From contig NC_088102.1 of the NCBI RefSeq assembly GCF_036370855.1, forward strand, positions 72,239,601 through 72,303,600: DNA of 64,000 nucleotides, given 5' to 3'. Positions 35,486-48,029 of this stretch are shown here, piece after piece; position 1 is the first letter of the stretch; each line of letters begins with the position of its first letter. The notes beneath the pieces are model-generated. The model saw only the letters and a list, made by a program, of their open reading frames with translations, searched no databases and was not told the origin of the DNA. The DNA is from Dromaius novaehollandiae. Its lineage: Eukaryota; Chordata; Aves; Casuariiformes; Dromaiidae. The position numbers were made by a program, and so were the translations under genes.

Positions 35486-35561
35486 AGTAGTTCAGGAAAC
35501 CACAAGTGTAAGCCAGACACATGCAGCCTCAGGCAACAAGCAAGCTAACGCTGCTGTTACT

Positions 35562-35800
35562 GTGGCACGGCTGTTTCAACCTCATGAAGAAGGACAAGCG
35601 CCACACACCACTGTGCTGCTGGGAGCTGCAGGGATGGGAAAGACAATGACAAGGAGGAAGATCACCGTGGAGTGGGCAGGAGCAGTATAAAGATACACAG
35701 TTTGACTATGTTTTCTACCTCAACTGGAAAGAAATCAGCCCCACTACAGCAGGGAGTGCAGCACACTTGATTTCCAAGCTCTGTCATTGCCCCTACTTGG
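35562..35800 (+). pseudogene. NLRP-type NACHT domain fragment, spacer C
   Basis: Nearly identical to the spacer A copy, including the small rearrangement that breaks the frame between GAAGMGKT and FDYVFYLNW. Confidence 0.75.
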
Positions 35801-37498
35801 ACTCTTCCATCTGGGCTGGACCAGAAGTGCCTCTGCCTGGAGCCAGCACTTGCACTCGCTCCTCTGGCCTTCACGGTCTGGGTGGTATTTTTTGACAGGC
35901 ACAGCCCACATGGAGCCATGAGCCACCTGGGCCCTGCATGGCCAATGCCTTTTGCTCAGACAGCAAGCAGGTCCTGCGGTGTCCTAGTGGGATGCAAGTA
36001 CGGAGTTGCACTCTCTGGACTTGTGCACCCCCGAGCTAAAGAGAAACCTGAAACGAGAGCTCAAGGCCCCTGTGACCTTCTGCCCAAACAAGAGCTGGCA
36101 CAGAGCCTGGCTTGGGTCAGAGTGGTTCAGGTGGGCCCTGTGGGACTCCTGCCACGTGCTTAACCCTGGCTCCCGTTCCCTGATTCAGAGCTGGAAAGCA
36201 CTGAAACACAGATATGGTTCACCTGAGCAGACACTGAGACAGGACAACCAAAGTCTCCCCCTGTCACCTGCACTGCCCTGGGTGCACCATGGCTGCTTGG
36301 AGGCCAGTGTGGCAAACCCCGTGAGCTGTGAGGCTTTGGATACCTTCTGCCTCTTTTCCCCAGAAGCACCAGGGCAGTGAAAGCCATGGGCAGGGAGTGG
36401 GCATGGCAGCAGGGCTGTGGCCGTGCAGGCCCCCTGAGGTCAGATGCTGTGGGGCCGGGACAGTGTGTTGCCATCGAGGTGGACCATGCCGTGTGGTCTC
36501 AGGCAGCAGTGAATACCTAGGGTCATTTTAGCAGTTCCTCTCCTTTTCCAGCTTGATTGAAAGATTGAACACATTGGGATTAAAGGAAGAAACACAGCAG
36601 CAGTTGGCTGCACTCGAGGGAAGAAGGGAATTTTGCTGCTGTCATACCGGTGGGGGAGGACGGTGTCGTTATGGATGGGGGTGCTTTGAATCTCCACGCT
36701 CAGGCACACTAGATGCCTGTTGTGCTGCAGCTGGGAAAAATGTCCCCACGTGGCAGCGGGGCTGTCTGGGCAGGGAAGGATTCCCACCAGCTGTGAAGCA
36801 ACTGTGAGCAGGTGCTGGCCACCTTCGTTCCTGCCCTGGCAGAGGGCTCTCGGATGTCGGATGGAGGGTGCATTCCGAGGCGGAGCGAGGTGCTGGGAAT
36901 TCCCCTGCCCTTGGGTGAGGGCTGCTGCCACAACTTAGAGGAGGCCCGAGAGACCTGCAAGGCATTGCTGGGCTGAACTGCTTTGCTGGTACAGCCAGCC
37001 ACGAGCACAGGTCCCCTTGACCCCCCCAGTCCACCTAGCTACCTACTGCAGATGCTGAAGCAGCCACCCTTCCAGGCGTTGTGTGGGAGGGAAACAAGGG
37101 GGCAGGGCTGGGGCCGTGCCTGATTCACTGGACCTGAAAAGGACAGAGACCAGAAGTGCATCCTCCTATGTCCCCAGTGACTGCAGGGGGAGAAACAAGC
37201 CATACAGGGCGGGGATTGCAAGTGCAGGCTGGACTGAACCATCCTGGGCGCTGTCTCCCTCTGCCCTCCCAGTTCTGCACCAGCACCTGCACTAGCAGGG
37301 AGCAGGGCCTGATAGCTCAGCAGTGGCAGTGCCACCTCAGGCCAATGCCGCACAGGGTAAAGAAGCTCTTTGTGTCAGGAAGGCCTTGAAGTGGCCAGAG
37401 CTTTCCAGATCCTTTTGCCTTGGACTGAGGATTAAATGCATCTGCACAGGGCCGACAGCGTGGCACGACTGAAGCTGCCCTGCGCTCTGCCTTGTGTT
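35801..37498. other. Spacer C, middle part: no gene seen
   Basis: Nearly identical to 9276-10974 of spacer A. No gene supported. Confidence 0.6.
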
Positions 37499-38104
37499 CA
37501 CGGAAGCACAGAAGCACACAACGGCAGAGGTTGGAAGGGACCTCTGGAGATCATCGAGGCCAATGCCCCTGTCCATGAGGGTCATCTAAAGCCCATCGCC
37601 CAGGACCCTATCCAGACGCCTCTGCAATGCCTCCAAAGATGGAGACTCCACAACCTCCCCAGGAAACCTGTTCCCGGGCTCCGTCACCCTCACAGGAAAG
37701 AAGCTTATCCTGCTGGGCAGACGGAACTTCCTGGGTTTCAGGTTGTGCCCGTTGCCTCTTGTCCTATCGCTGGGCACCACTGAAAAGCTCTTGACACCCT
37801 CCCTTCAGATATTTATGCCCACTGATAAAGATTCCCCCACAGCCTTCCCTTCTCCACCATGAACAGGCCCAGTTCTCTCAGCCTTTCCGCGTGTGACAGA
37901 TGCTCCCATCTCTTAAGCATCGTAGGAGCCAAATGGGCCTTGACATTCCGAGCCCCATCCTTGCCTGCTTGGACAACATCCCTCCATTCCTCCCACATTT
38001 CCTGAGGCTGGCTCCACACCAGCCCTTCCTCAGCTTTTGGCAGTTCTCCTTAACCATGGTGTCAAACAGGTGTCGCATAGCATTGGTGTGCTGTTAGAGT
38101 AGCC
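37499..38104 (-). mobile_element. Internally deleted CR1 LINE fragment, spacer C
   Basis: It is almost the same as 10975-11580 at an offset of about 26,524, with the same internal deletion joining the linker to the C-terminal part of CR1 ORF2. Confidence 0.85.
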
Positions 38105-38979
38105 CTACTGACAAGGAGCTCCTAAGAAATCGAGCTCCATTTCAAGCTGACTGTGCTTCCTCTTGCTTTAGCGTACAAACAGAAATGGAGAGCACACATG
38201 ATAAGAGAGTTCTTGCAGGCAGTCTTGATTCTAATGCACTGCTGGACCCTCCTCTCCTGCCTGAGCCCTTTCCCTAAGCACAGCAGCCTGGGAGACCTCA
38301 TTGGCAAAGCTCCTCCTCCCTTCCTCCTCCTCTATGTGCCCTTTTTCACTGGAGTTCGGGTCAGCTTATCCAGGCCACCCTCCTGAGACATCAGCTCATC
38401 TCCTGAGCCTCACGACAGACCACTCTTGTGCTCGGCGGAGGCTCTCCTTCATTTCCTGCTTGCTGCTCTGCCCTCGGGCAGATGCTGGGGAGGTTAAATG
38501 TGATGACCACAAAGGCAAAGCCCTGCCAGGGACACCACCCATGCAGAGCAATGTTAACCTGGGGGAGGTCTCCACTCCTACCCAGAACGTCTCCTTGACC
38601 AGCAGGCTCAAGGGAACCAACACCGGTCTCCCATGACCCTCAGATTTGTCCCAGAGCACCTCGGATGCTCTGGATTTGCTCCAGGTCTCTGTGGCACTGG
38701 CACTGCAAAGAGATACTGATACACAGAAGCCTAGCGTTATCATACTCTGAAATGCAGCTGGCTGAGCAGAAACAGAAGCAGGTGGTGAGATGCTGGCTGT
38801 TCAGCAGGCCCAGCAGGTGCGTGTGCTCTGACACACAGCAACACTCAGGCTGCCGCTGCTGCTTCCCCTTGGGGGCTGGTGTGCAGTGGGGGAACCGTCT
38901 CCTTCCTACTTCAGCGCTGTATGGGGCGAGCGTGGCTGTGTGGGGGCTCACAGGCTGAAGGGCACAGACCTGCAGGCAA
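38105..38979. other. Spacer C, last part, upstream of gene 4
   Basis: Nearly identical to 11581-12456. Conserved distal 5' flank of gene 4. Confidence 0.5.
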
Positions 38980-39496
38980 CTGGGCAGCGCCTCCATCTGC
39001 CCACAGGCCACTGTGAGGGGCCCAGGCCCTCCTGCCAATGTGCCATGGAGCCTGGGGCTGGGCTTGACTTGGTGCCACCCTGGAGCTTTCTAGCCCAGAG
39101 CCAGCCCCAGTGCCTGCCCCATGTGGAGGGCTGCAGTGCGGAGGGACCTGGTGCCAGAGGTCAGCCCCACAGCAGCAAGGAGGCTGCAGCAGATGCTGCC
39201 CCCAGCACAGGACAGTCCCTGTCAAGGAAGGGCTCTTGTCATGCTCCCTGGCACAGTGTGACACACCCAGACCCATGCGGGATCAGGCATAGGAAGGGCC
39301 CACACACCCTGCACCCACTGCAGCACCCAGGTGGGGAGCCCTGCTCAGATCATCATCAGGCTCCCCACGGGGACAGCCAGGCAGGCACCCACCCACTGGT
39401 GGGGAGCGCATGATGCCAGAAGTGGAGCCGAGACGCATATATGGGCATGCACGGGGATGGAGAAGGTTATTGGAGGCTGGGGCTCCGTCAGATGGG

Positions 39497-39585
39497 AGAT
39501 AACCCTCCTGATAACGTCTCAAAAGGTGCCTAATGCCGTTGATTGGCTCCCCTGGCAGCGGGGCCTGCACCTCTGCCTATATATT
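39497..39585 (+). promoter_or_regulatory. Promoter of SRCR gene 4
   Basis: AGATAA lies at 39497-39502, TGATAA at 39509-39514, ATTGG at 39542-39546 and TATATATT at 39578-39585. The start codon follows at 39669. Confidence 0.6.
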
Positions 39586-39668
39586 GCCCCCCCCACCACA
39601 GCAGTCTCTGGTGGCCCAGGAGGAGAGCGGGTGCTGGGGGCTGCACTGTGGGGCAGGAGGTGTTTGGG

Positions 39669-42600
39669 ATGGCCACCATCAGCCAGCTCCTTGCCAGCGC
39701 ACTGGGGCTGCTGCTGTGCGTGCAGCTCTGCAGGGGTGAGTGCCTGCGGGCTCCCCGGGGCTGGAGCTGCCTGCCCTCATGCCGAGAGTGGGAGGCAGCC
39801 CTGGGGTTGGGGAGGCCACCGTGGGGCTGGGGTGGCCACCATGGGTCTGTGCGTGACCTGCTGGGAGGGCTTCCTAGGGACACCAGCGGAGACACCCCAC
39901 CCAGGCAGCCCTCGGGGACTCGCAGTGCCTGCGCTGCGCTGGGGACAGGGCTTATGCCAGTGGGGCCAAACACTGAGCACATGTGCCAGGACATGTGCTC
40001 TGCTGTGTTCACCTTGCATCGGGTGCTGGACATTCAGGAGAATGTCCTGCAGTGCGCCGAGGCTTTCCCCCCCAACAGCCATACATCGGGACCCAAAAGC
40101 CAGGCCCGCAGTGGGGAGTGGAGGCCATCAGGGCAGGGAACAGCTGTGGGACAGAGTCCCCCAGCCAGCCTGGTAGGGCAGGCTGTGCCAGGTGCCCGTG
40201 GCACCATGCTGGGACTCCATGTCCTCCTTTGTGGTCCCACATGGGCACCCACAGGCACCGGGGAGCTGCGACTGGTTAACGGAGGCAGCCGCTGCGCCGG
40301 TCGGGTGGAGATGAAGCACGAGGGCCAGTGGGGCACCGTGTGCAGCTATGACTTCGACTGGGATGTCCGTGGGGCCTCCGTGGTCTGCAGGCAGTTGGGA
40401 TGCGGCACCGTGGCCAGGGCCTCCCCGTACACCCCATTTGGGGCTGGGACTGGCCGGATTTGGCTGCAACCCTTCTTATGCCGTGGCACTGAGACAGCGC
40501 TCCACAACTGCCCCCACTTCGGCTGGGGCCAGCACTACTGTGGCCATGACACAGATGTTGGGGTGACGTGCTCAGGTGAGGGTTTGGGTGACCGTACTGT
40601 GGTGCAGCCCCTTGGCTGCTCACGGTTGGGAGCTGGCATGGCCATTACCAGGGACTTCCCAATGGGGACTCCCTGGACACAGATGGGGTGCAGGAGTGGG
40701 GCTGGAGGGCAGCACCCTCATGCCCTGAGGGCACCTCTAATGCAGATGCCGTGGAGCTGAGGCTGGTGAATGGAGGTGGTCCCTGTGCAGGCAGAGTGGA
40801 GGTGAAGCTGCGGGGCCAGTGGGGGACGGTGGCAGATAATGAATGGGACATGGAAGATGCCGAGGTGGTGTGTCAGCAGCTGGGCTGTGGCTCAGCCAAA
40901 AGCGCCCATGCCTGGAGCCGCTTTGGGAAAGGGTCTGGACCAATTCATCTGGCTGTCGTTGACTGTCGCGGGGATGAGTCTGCCCTCTGGGAATGTACTA
41001 TCAAGGGATGGGAGCTGTACAATGGAAGCCATAGCTGGGATGTTGGCGTGGTCTGCCAAGGTAAGAGCTGTGGTGGTCACAGCCCAGGCTGTCTCGCCCC
41101 CGGGGGCCACCTGTGCCAGCACCAAAGCTCTGGTGGCAGCCCCTCCACAACACCCCAACATGTCCCAGGGACCCCCAAGAGACCCCAGACTCTCTCCTCC
41201 GGCAGGGTTTGTGCGGCTGGTTGGCGGAGATGGTGCCTGCTTGGGCCGCGTGGAGGTCAGGCAGGGCCGAGCCTGGGCCACCCTCTGTGAAGCCCACATG
41301 GACCTCAACACCGCCCATGTCATCTGCAAGGAGCTGGGCTGTGGAGCAGCTCTGGCCATCACTGGGGCGGCACGCTTTGGGGCAGGAGCTGGGCCCATCT
41401 GGGACGGGGGCTTTGAGTGTGCAGGCAATGAATCCCTCCTGTCTGCCTGCGCCCGCAGGCTGCCCCATGGCCAGGGCTGCACCCACACCAGTGACGCTGC
41501 CATCATCTGCTCCCGTAAGAGAGCAGGGCACGGGACAGAGGCTGCAGCGGGAGGCGGGGGAGACGGGCAGCAGGGACAGGGGTGCCCAGGGCAGGGACGG
41601 GGCAGGGAGGCTGCGGCCTGGCTTGTGGCAGTCCCCAGGGGCACGAGACGGCAGCGGGGCATGGGGAGGCAGAGGGCTGCCATGCCTGCATGCCCCCACC
41701 ATTGCAGAGCAGGGGACATGAGCTTTCATCTCCAGCGTCTTTTCTCCCTCCCAGCCTACACGGGCTTCAGGCTGGTGAACGGCAGCACAGAGTGCACAGG
41801 GCGGGTGGAGCTGGAGGCACGCGGCACCTGGGGCTCCCTCTGCGACGCTGGCTGGGACGTGCCCGATGCCCAGGTGCTCTGCCACCACCTTGGCTGCGGC
41901 TTTGCTGCCTCTGTGCCTCGCAGAGGGTATTTTGGGACAGGGAGCGGCCCGCTGTGGCAGGACACATTTCACTGCAGCGGGACCGAGTCCCACCTGGGAG
42001 AGTGCCCTGCCATGGCGCTGGGGACCCCTGCCTGCTCGCCGGACCACGCTGCCGCAGTCAATTGCTCAGGTGCGTGCGGGGCAGGTGGCGTCAGACAGGA
42101 GGGCCTGCTGTGGGGAGGGGACCCAGCACCCCAAATGGAGGGGTGCCCCTCCTTCTCACTGCCAGCAGGAGCTGTGGGGCACAGGGCCCGTCTGGGGAAG
42201 CAGGGCCATGTCAGGGCAGGAGGAGGGCTGAGCCCAGGCACAGGGTAGCAGGCACATGGGCAGGAGGAGGGCAGTGGGGCTGTGCTGTCCCCCGGCAAGC
42301 CGTGGGGCTCCTTGGCACCCCACGGTCCCCACAGGACATCTCCCCTCTGTGTGGGGCCAGGTGGCACTGAACCCCTGCGGCTGGTGGACGGGGAGAGCCG
42401 TTGTGACGGGCGCCTGGAGGTGGCCCTGGGTGGGGCCTGGGGCCGAGTCCTGCCACAGCAGTGGGACGACAGCGGTGCCAGCGTGGTGTGCCGGCAGCTC
42501 CGGTGCGGCACGGTGCAGAAGGCCTACACCGCCCCAGTGCTGCAGCCAGGCTCGAGTCCCCTGGGGCTGAGTGGGCTCTGGTGTGCAGGCACGGAGACCC

Positions 42601-45600
42601 ACCTGGCCCAGTGCAATGCCACGCTGCCCAGCGCCGTGCCATCGGGCCACACTGAGGAGGCGGTGGTTGTGTGCTCAGGTGAGTGTGCCAGGAAGGGCCC
42701 CAGGGTGCCGCAGGGGCCTGAGTGGCTGCCCCATCCCGGGCTGTCTCTGGCTGCAGGGAGCCGGCGGGTGCGGCTGGCAAGCGGCCCTGGGCGCTGTGCT
42801 GGGAGAGTGGAGGTCTACGTGCAGGGGGCCTGGATCCATGTCTGTGAGGATGCCTGGGACCTCTGGGATGCCACCGTCGTCTGCCGCCAGCTGGGCTGCG
42901 GCAAGGCCCTGGCAGTGCCCGGCTCAGCCCGCTACGGCCGGGGCTCGGGGCCAGTGTGGCTGGGCGCCGGTGGGTGCTCCGGGACCGAGGCGACACTCTG
43001 GGACTGCTCGGCCCCGGCCCCGGCTCCAGGGCAGCGTGGTTGCAAGCAGGGTGCTGGCGCAGCAGCCGTTTGCTCAGGTCAGTGGCATCCTCCACTGGGG
43101 CCAGACGTAGCAGGGCTGTGGGACTGGCCGTGGTGCCAGCCCTCCCCACCGGCCTCCCTGACCAGCTCCCCACACCCTGGGCAGTCCCGGGGAGCGAGAT
43201 GGCGCCTTTGCCCCACTGCCCCAGCGTGTCCGCTGCTTGGGGTGCTTCTCTTAGTGCCTCGGGGAGGTGGGCGGCGTAGTCATAAGAGTGGGGGTGTCTG
43301 CCCAGCCCTGGCTCAGCTGTGCCCCGCCCCGCTCATGCTATCCCCTTGCAGAGCTCACAGTCCTGCGGCTGGCGGGTGGCAGTGGCTGCACTGGGCGCCT
43401 GGAGGTCTTCTACAATGGGACGTGGGGCAGCGTGTGCGCCAATGGCACCAGCCCCGCCACAGCCGCCGTGGTGTGCCAGCAGCTGGGCTGCGGGGCCACG
43501 GGCCGACTGGCATCTGCCCCAGCAACCACACAGGGCTCAGGCCCCGCGTGGCTGGCCTGGGTGCAGTGCGAGCTGGGGACCGACTCCCTCTGGCACTGCC
43601 CCTCGGCACCCTGGCACCTGCAGCCCTGTGACTTCCCTGGGGACACCCACATCACATGTGACAGGGACCCTGGCGGCACCAGAGTGACTCCCACGCCAGC
43701 CAGGGCAACTGGATGCCCAGACGGCACAGCTTGCACAGGTAGCTTTGCCAGCGCAGTGGCCCCAGGGACCCTCCAGCTCGGGCTGGCGCAGCCCAGTGGA
43801 GGGGGAGCAGCTCTGGCAAGGAGACCCCAGCTGCCCGGGCACTGTCACCCCTCGGCTTCATGCAGGGGTTGGCCCTTCGGCCCAGGGGTGCCCTCCTTGG
43901 CCTCCCTGTCCTGCCAGCCACTCCCCTGCATCCCCCCATGCATCCACAGTGATGCAGGATGGGACAGGGTCCCCAGCCTCCCTCCAGCTCTGCCGTGTTT
44001 TGGTGTCCTCACAGGTGCCCACAGGAGCCCCGCGGGGGGTGCTGGGGCCATGCCAGTGCCCACCATCCTCTGCATCATCCTGGGGACCCTGCTCTGCCTG
44101 GCCCTGGGGGCTCTCGCCATGCAGGCATGGCGCACCATGGCTCAGCACAGAGGTGGGTCGCACCGGGGTTCTCCGGGGCTGAATCTACCAGGACGAGGCA
44201 CCAGGGCAGAGCCAGTCAGGGCTGGGGGCCACTGATGGCTCCCGGGACTGCCTGGCCATGGGGCGGCCCGGCTGCACAGGCTGGGGACAGGCGTGGCGGT
44301 GGAGGCCAGGAGGCCAGTGCTGAAAGAGGGCAGGACGCGGCGCAGCACAAGGGCCAGGCAGGGGCACCAGAGCCACTCGGTGGATGGGGCACAGCAGTGG
44401 AGCTGGGCCACAGGGATATCGGGGGCACAGCTGGTGACCCCCACCATCCCATGTGCTGTGCCCATGGCCTGGGGTTATGGCTGCCCTTGCTTTCCAGGCC
44501 CTGGCAGAGCTGGGGACACAATCTCTGAGGCCGTCTATGAGGAGCTCGACTACACCCTGACGCCGGAGTACCAGGAGGTGCCCAGTGGCTCAGGTGCGTA
44601 CACCCTGACTCCCGTGCTCGGGCCAGCCCAGCCCGGCACCTCTCCCTGGGGAAGGAGGTCTCTGCGCTGAGGCCCCCACGCACCCGCTGCAGCAGCTGTG
44701 CTGGGAGCCTGGCCATGTGCTGGCCACGGGGAGCTGGAGTGCAGGGCCGTATCCTGGCCCCTCACAGTCCCCGCTGTGCGGTGAGGCTGTCCTGCCCAGG
44801 GTGCTGGCCAGGCCGTGGGACTGGGCAGCCTCTCCTAACGCCCCATCCTCCAGGCTCTCCATCAGAAGGCTCAGCAGCAAAGCTGCCGTATTACACCAGT
44901 GACAGCGTGGAGGTCAGCAGCCCCGCGACAGCAGCAGGTACGGGGCCGGAGTGCAGGGCCGTGCTGCAACGCGCCCAGAGGCGCAGCCGTCATGCCACAG
45001 CCAGTGCCAGCAGGGGCCTCACATGGTGCCTGTGCAGCATGGCCACGTGGCCCTCGGTTATTTTCTGGGCCAACACTCGTGGCTGGGGATGAGCCTCTGG
45101 GCTGCTGGCTCCATCCGAGAGCTGGCAGCCCCATGCAGCAGGCCTGGCCCCCATGTCGGCACCCGCAGCTCTGTGGTCAGTGGGGGCTGGCACAACGCGA
45201 CCCCTGCCCTGGCCTTCATTTCACTGCCCTGTCTGTTGCAGACACCCCTGCCCTGCCCAGGCATGGCCCCCCGGATGGGTATGATGATGCCGCGGCCGTG
45301 CTGCACCCGGGAGAGGCCGCTTCTCCAGGGTTGAGTGACGGAGGTGTCTCCGAGGTCACGGTGCTGGAAGGTAAGAGGCACCACAGCCCATACAGCAGCA
45401 CTGCCATTCCCAGCGCTGTGCCATCCCGCCGGGAGAGGTGGCTCCCCGTGCTCTACTGCGGCGGTGGGTGGTGCCTGGGCATGGCGGGGACCACTGGCCT
45501 GGACCTGGCAGCCGGGGGATGAAATGCCCCCTAGAGGCACCGGCCATGCTGTCCGCAGCGGGGAGCCGGCCCTCGCTGAGCCACCCGGAGCTGCCAGGAG

Positions 45601-45683
45601 CCACGACAGATGCACCAGCTTCAGCGCCCCGAGACATGGGCTACGACGATGTTGGTGTCAGTGGCCCCAGGACATCACTGTGA
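39669..45683 (+). CDS. SRCR gene 4: intact WC1/CD163-like receptor, 974 aa
   Basis: Exons: 39669-39735, 40255-40575, 40746-41060, 41206-41514, 41755-42069, 42361-42678, 42757-43077, 43352-43738, 44015-44152, 44498-44593, 44854-44937, 45242-45370, 45559-45683. They join to 975 codons with no breaks, and every junction is GT-AG, phase 1. The architecture is a signal peptide, seven SRCR domains, stalk, membrane helix (about 801-820) and tyrosine-rich tail ending GYDDVGVSGPRTSL. SRCR1 has FDWDVRG where genes 1 and 5 have FLWDVRG. SRCR2 (exon 3) and intron 3 match gene 3, while exons 2 and 4 match gene 1, so this exon looks converted. It has the full set of cysteines expected for each domain and is the best candidate, with gene 3, for a functional receptor. 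Confidence 0.9.
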
Positions 45684-45913
45684 GCATGGCGGGGCCGTGC
45701 TGTGGCAGTCCCTGAGGACACACACGGTGCCATGGGGCTCTGCCCCCATGAGCCACAGGCCAACCACAGCAGGCATCGTCTGTCTCACTAACGGCCCACT
45801 CGGGCTGGCCAGGGACTATGGGCACCATGGAGATGTGCCTCCATCATCCCTCCTGCGCAGCCCTCCAGGTGCTGCCTGAGTTTGTGCTTCCACTGTGCAT
45901 TTCTCTCTCTTCT

Positions 45914-45929
45914 ATTAAAAAAAATTAAA
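45914..45929 (+). terminator. Polyadenylation signal of gene 4
   Basis: Two ATTAAA hexamers at 45914-45919 and 45924-45929 lie about 231 nt after the stop codon. Confidence 0.6.
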
Positions 45930-46519
45930 AAATGTTTGGAGCCTCGGCCCCAAGGTGAGGCCTTTGGGCACACTGCTGTATCCTCAGGGGTGGCTGGGGC
46001 GGACAAGGAGCATGTCCTGCTCAGAGTGAGCTCTGTTGCACATAGCCAGTAACTCTCCTGCCGGCCTCACACGGCTCCAGTTAATCGCTGTTGCTGCTGC
46101 AGGTCTTTCGCCCGCACTGTCCTACACTGGGATGTTACCATGCACGGCACCCTGACTACTGTGGCCCTCACCCGCCCCAGAGCAGCTCTGCACCAGGTCG
46201 ACATTTGCCATCGCTGGTGGTGCACACTGCCCATGGCAGGGACTGCAGTGGAGCAAGCGTTGCTCTATAGAAAGGGCCAAGCATGGGCAGCGCCGCCTGA
46301 TGCAGCAGTGGTGGAGCAGCTGGCAGGCTTCCTCTCCTCGCTGGAGGTTTCCCTTGCTGTAAGGCAGGCCTGCAGCCCAAACACAAGGGCAGGACAATAG
46401 TGTGACAAGTGGAGATGTCTTGGAGGGAGGCTATGGTCTGCCTTCCTGCCTGCCACCTAGTAAAAGCCCCCATCTGGGAGAGCAGGGCAGATGCTTTGTC
46501 TCCTTGATTGGAGGCATCA
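45930..46519. other. Spacer D, first part: no gene seen
   Basis: Nearly identical to 58861-59450 and similar to 6945-7534. Confidence 0.6.
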
Positions 46520-47960
46520 CTGGGCACCAGTGAAAAGAGTCTGGCCCCATCCTCTTCACAAATTCCCTTCACATAGTTATACCCATCAATAGAGACCCCC
46601 CCGCCCTCAGGCTTCTCTCCTCCACCATGAACAGGCCCAGCTCTCTCAGCTTTTCCTTGTATGATACATATTCCCATTCCTTCAGCATCATAGGAGCCCT
46701 TTGCTGCACTTGCTCCAGGAGCTCCGTGTCTCTCTTGTCTTGAGGAGTCCAGAACTGCACACAGCACTCCAGACGTGGCCTCCCCAGGGATCAGTAGAGG
46801 CAAAGGATCACCTCCCTCCACCTGCTGACAACACTCTGCCTAATGCAGCCCAGCATACCCTTGGCCTTCTTGGCCACAAGGGCACGGTGCTGGCTCACGG
46901 TCAGCTTGTTGTCCACCAGGCCTCCCAGGTCCTTCTCTGCACGGCTGCTTTCCAGCAGGTCAGCCACCACCCTCTACTGCTGCAGCGGGTATTCCTCCCC
47001 AGGGGCAGGCCTCTGCACTTCACCTGATTCAGCTTCATGAGGTTCCCCTCTGCCCATCTCCCCAGACCGTCAAGCTACCTCAGAAGGGCAGCACAGCCCT
47101 CTGGGGTATCTGCCACTCCTCTCAGGATCACCCTTGGATCATCAGCACACTTGCTGTGGGTGCACTCTGTCCCCTCATCCACGTCACTGAGGAAGAAGAT
47201 GAACAGTACTGCACCCAGCATGGACCCCTGGCAGACACCGCCAGCTACAGGCCTCCAACGAGACTTTGTGCTGCTCATCACAATCCTCTGAGCTCTGCCA
47301 GACAGCCAGTTTTCAAGCCACCTCACTGTCTGCCCATCTAACCCACACTTCCTCAGCTTGCCTGTGAGGATGTGATGGGAGACAGTGTCCAAAGCCTTGC
47401 TCAAGTCAAGGGAGACAACTTGCCCTGCTCTCCCCTCATCTACCCAGCCAGGCGTCCCATCCTAGAAGGCTCTCACGTTGGTTAAGCATGATTTCCCCCT
47501 TTGGGAATCCACACTTGCTACTCTGGATCTGGAAAAGTCAGCCTCTCTTGAGGCTTTCTCCCTGCTCTCCAGGGCCTGGGATATGCGGAGGGCCCGTCTT
47601 TGCAGGAAAGACTGCAGCAAAGCAGCATTTAGGATCTCTGCCTTTCCAACATGCTTTGTCACCAGGGCACTTTGCCCAGTCAGCAGTGAGCCCACAACTT
47701 CCCTTCTCCTCCTTTGGTTATTGATGGATTTAAAGAAGCCCTGCTTGCTTCACATCCCTCAACACATTAAACTCCAAAGGGGCCGGGGTCTCGGCCTGGA
47801 CCTTTTGAGCCCCATCCTTCCTACTCGGACAACATCCCTCTATTCCTCCCATGTTTCCTGAGGCTGGCTCCACACAAGCCCTGCCTCAGCTCTTGGCAGT
47901 TCTCCTTAAGCATGGTGTCAAACAGATGTCCCCTGGCATTGTAGTACTCTAAGAGTAGTT
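46520..47960 (-). mobile_element. CR1 LINE fragment, spacer D
   Basis: It has the same insertion and polymerase jump as spacer A. A short local difference (near 47,120) gives CADDPRVILRGVADTPEG on the minus strand, shared only with spacer E. Confidence 0.85.
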
Positions 47961-48029
47961 CAGGAAACCACAAGTGTAAGCCACACACATGCAGCCACAG
48001 GCAACAAGCAAGCCAACGCTGCTGTTACT

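Larger units (their letters stand above)
26497..38979 (+). repeat. Tandem unit 3 (promoter, SRCR gene 3, spacer C)
   Basis: This unit holds an apparently intact gene. Its spacer from about 34.4 kb onward is almost base-for-base the same as spacer A of unit 1. The first spacer part (33.5-34.2 kb) is distinct from A, B, D and E. Its SRCR2 exon and intron 3 are the closest match to the patch in unit 4. Confidence 0.9.
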
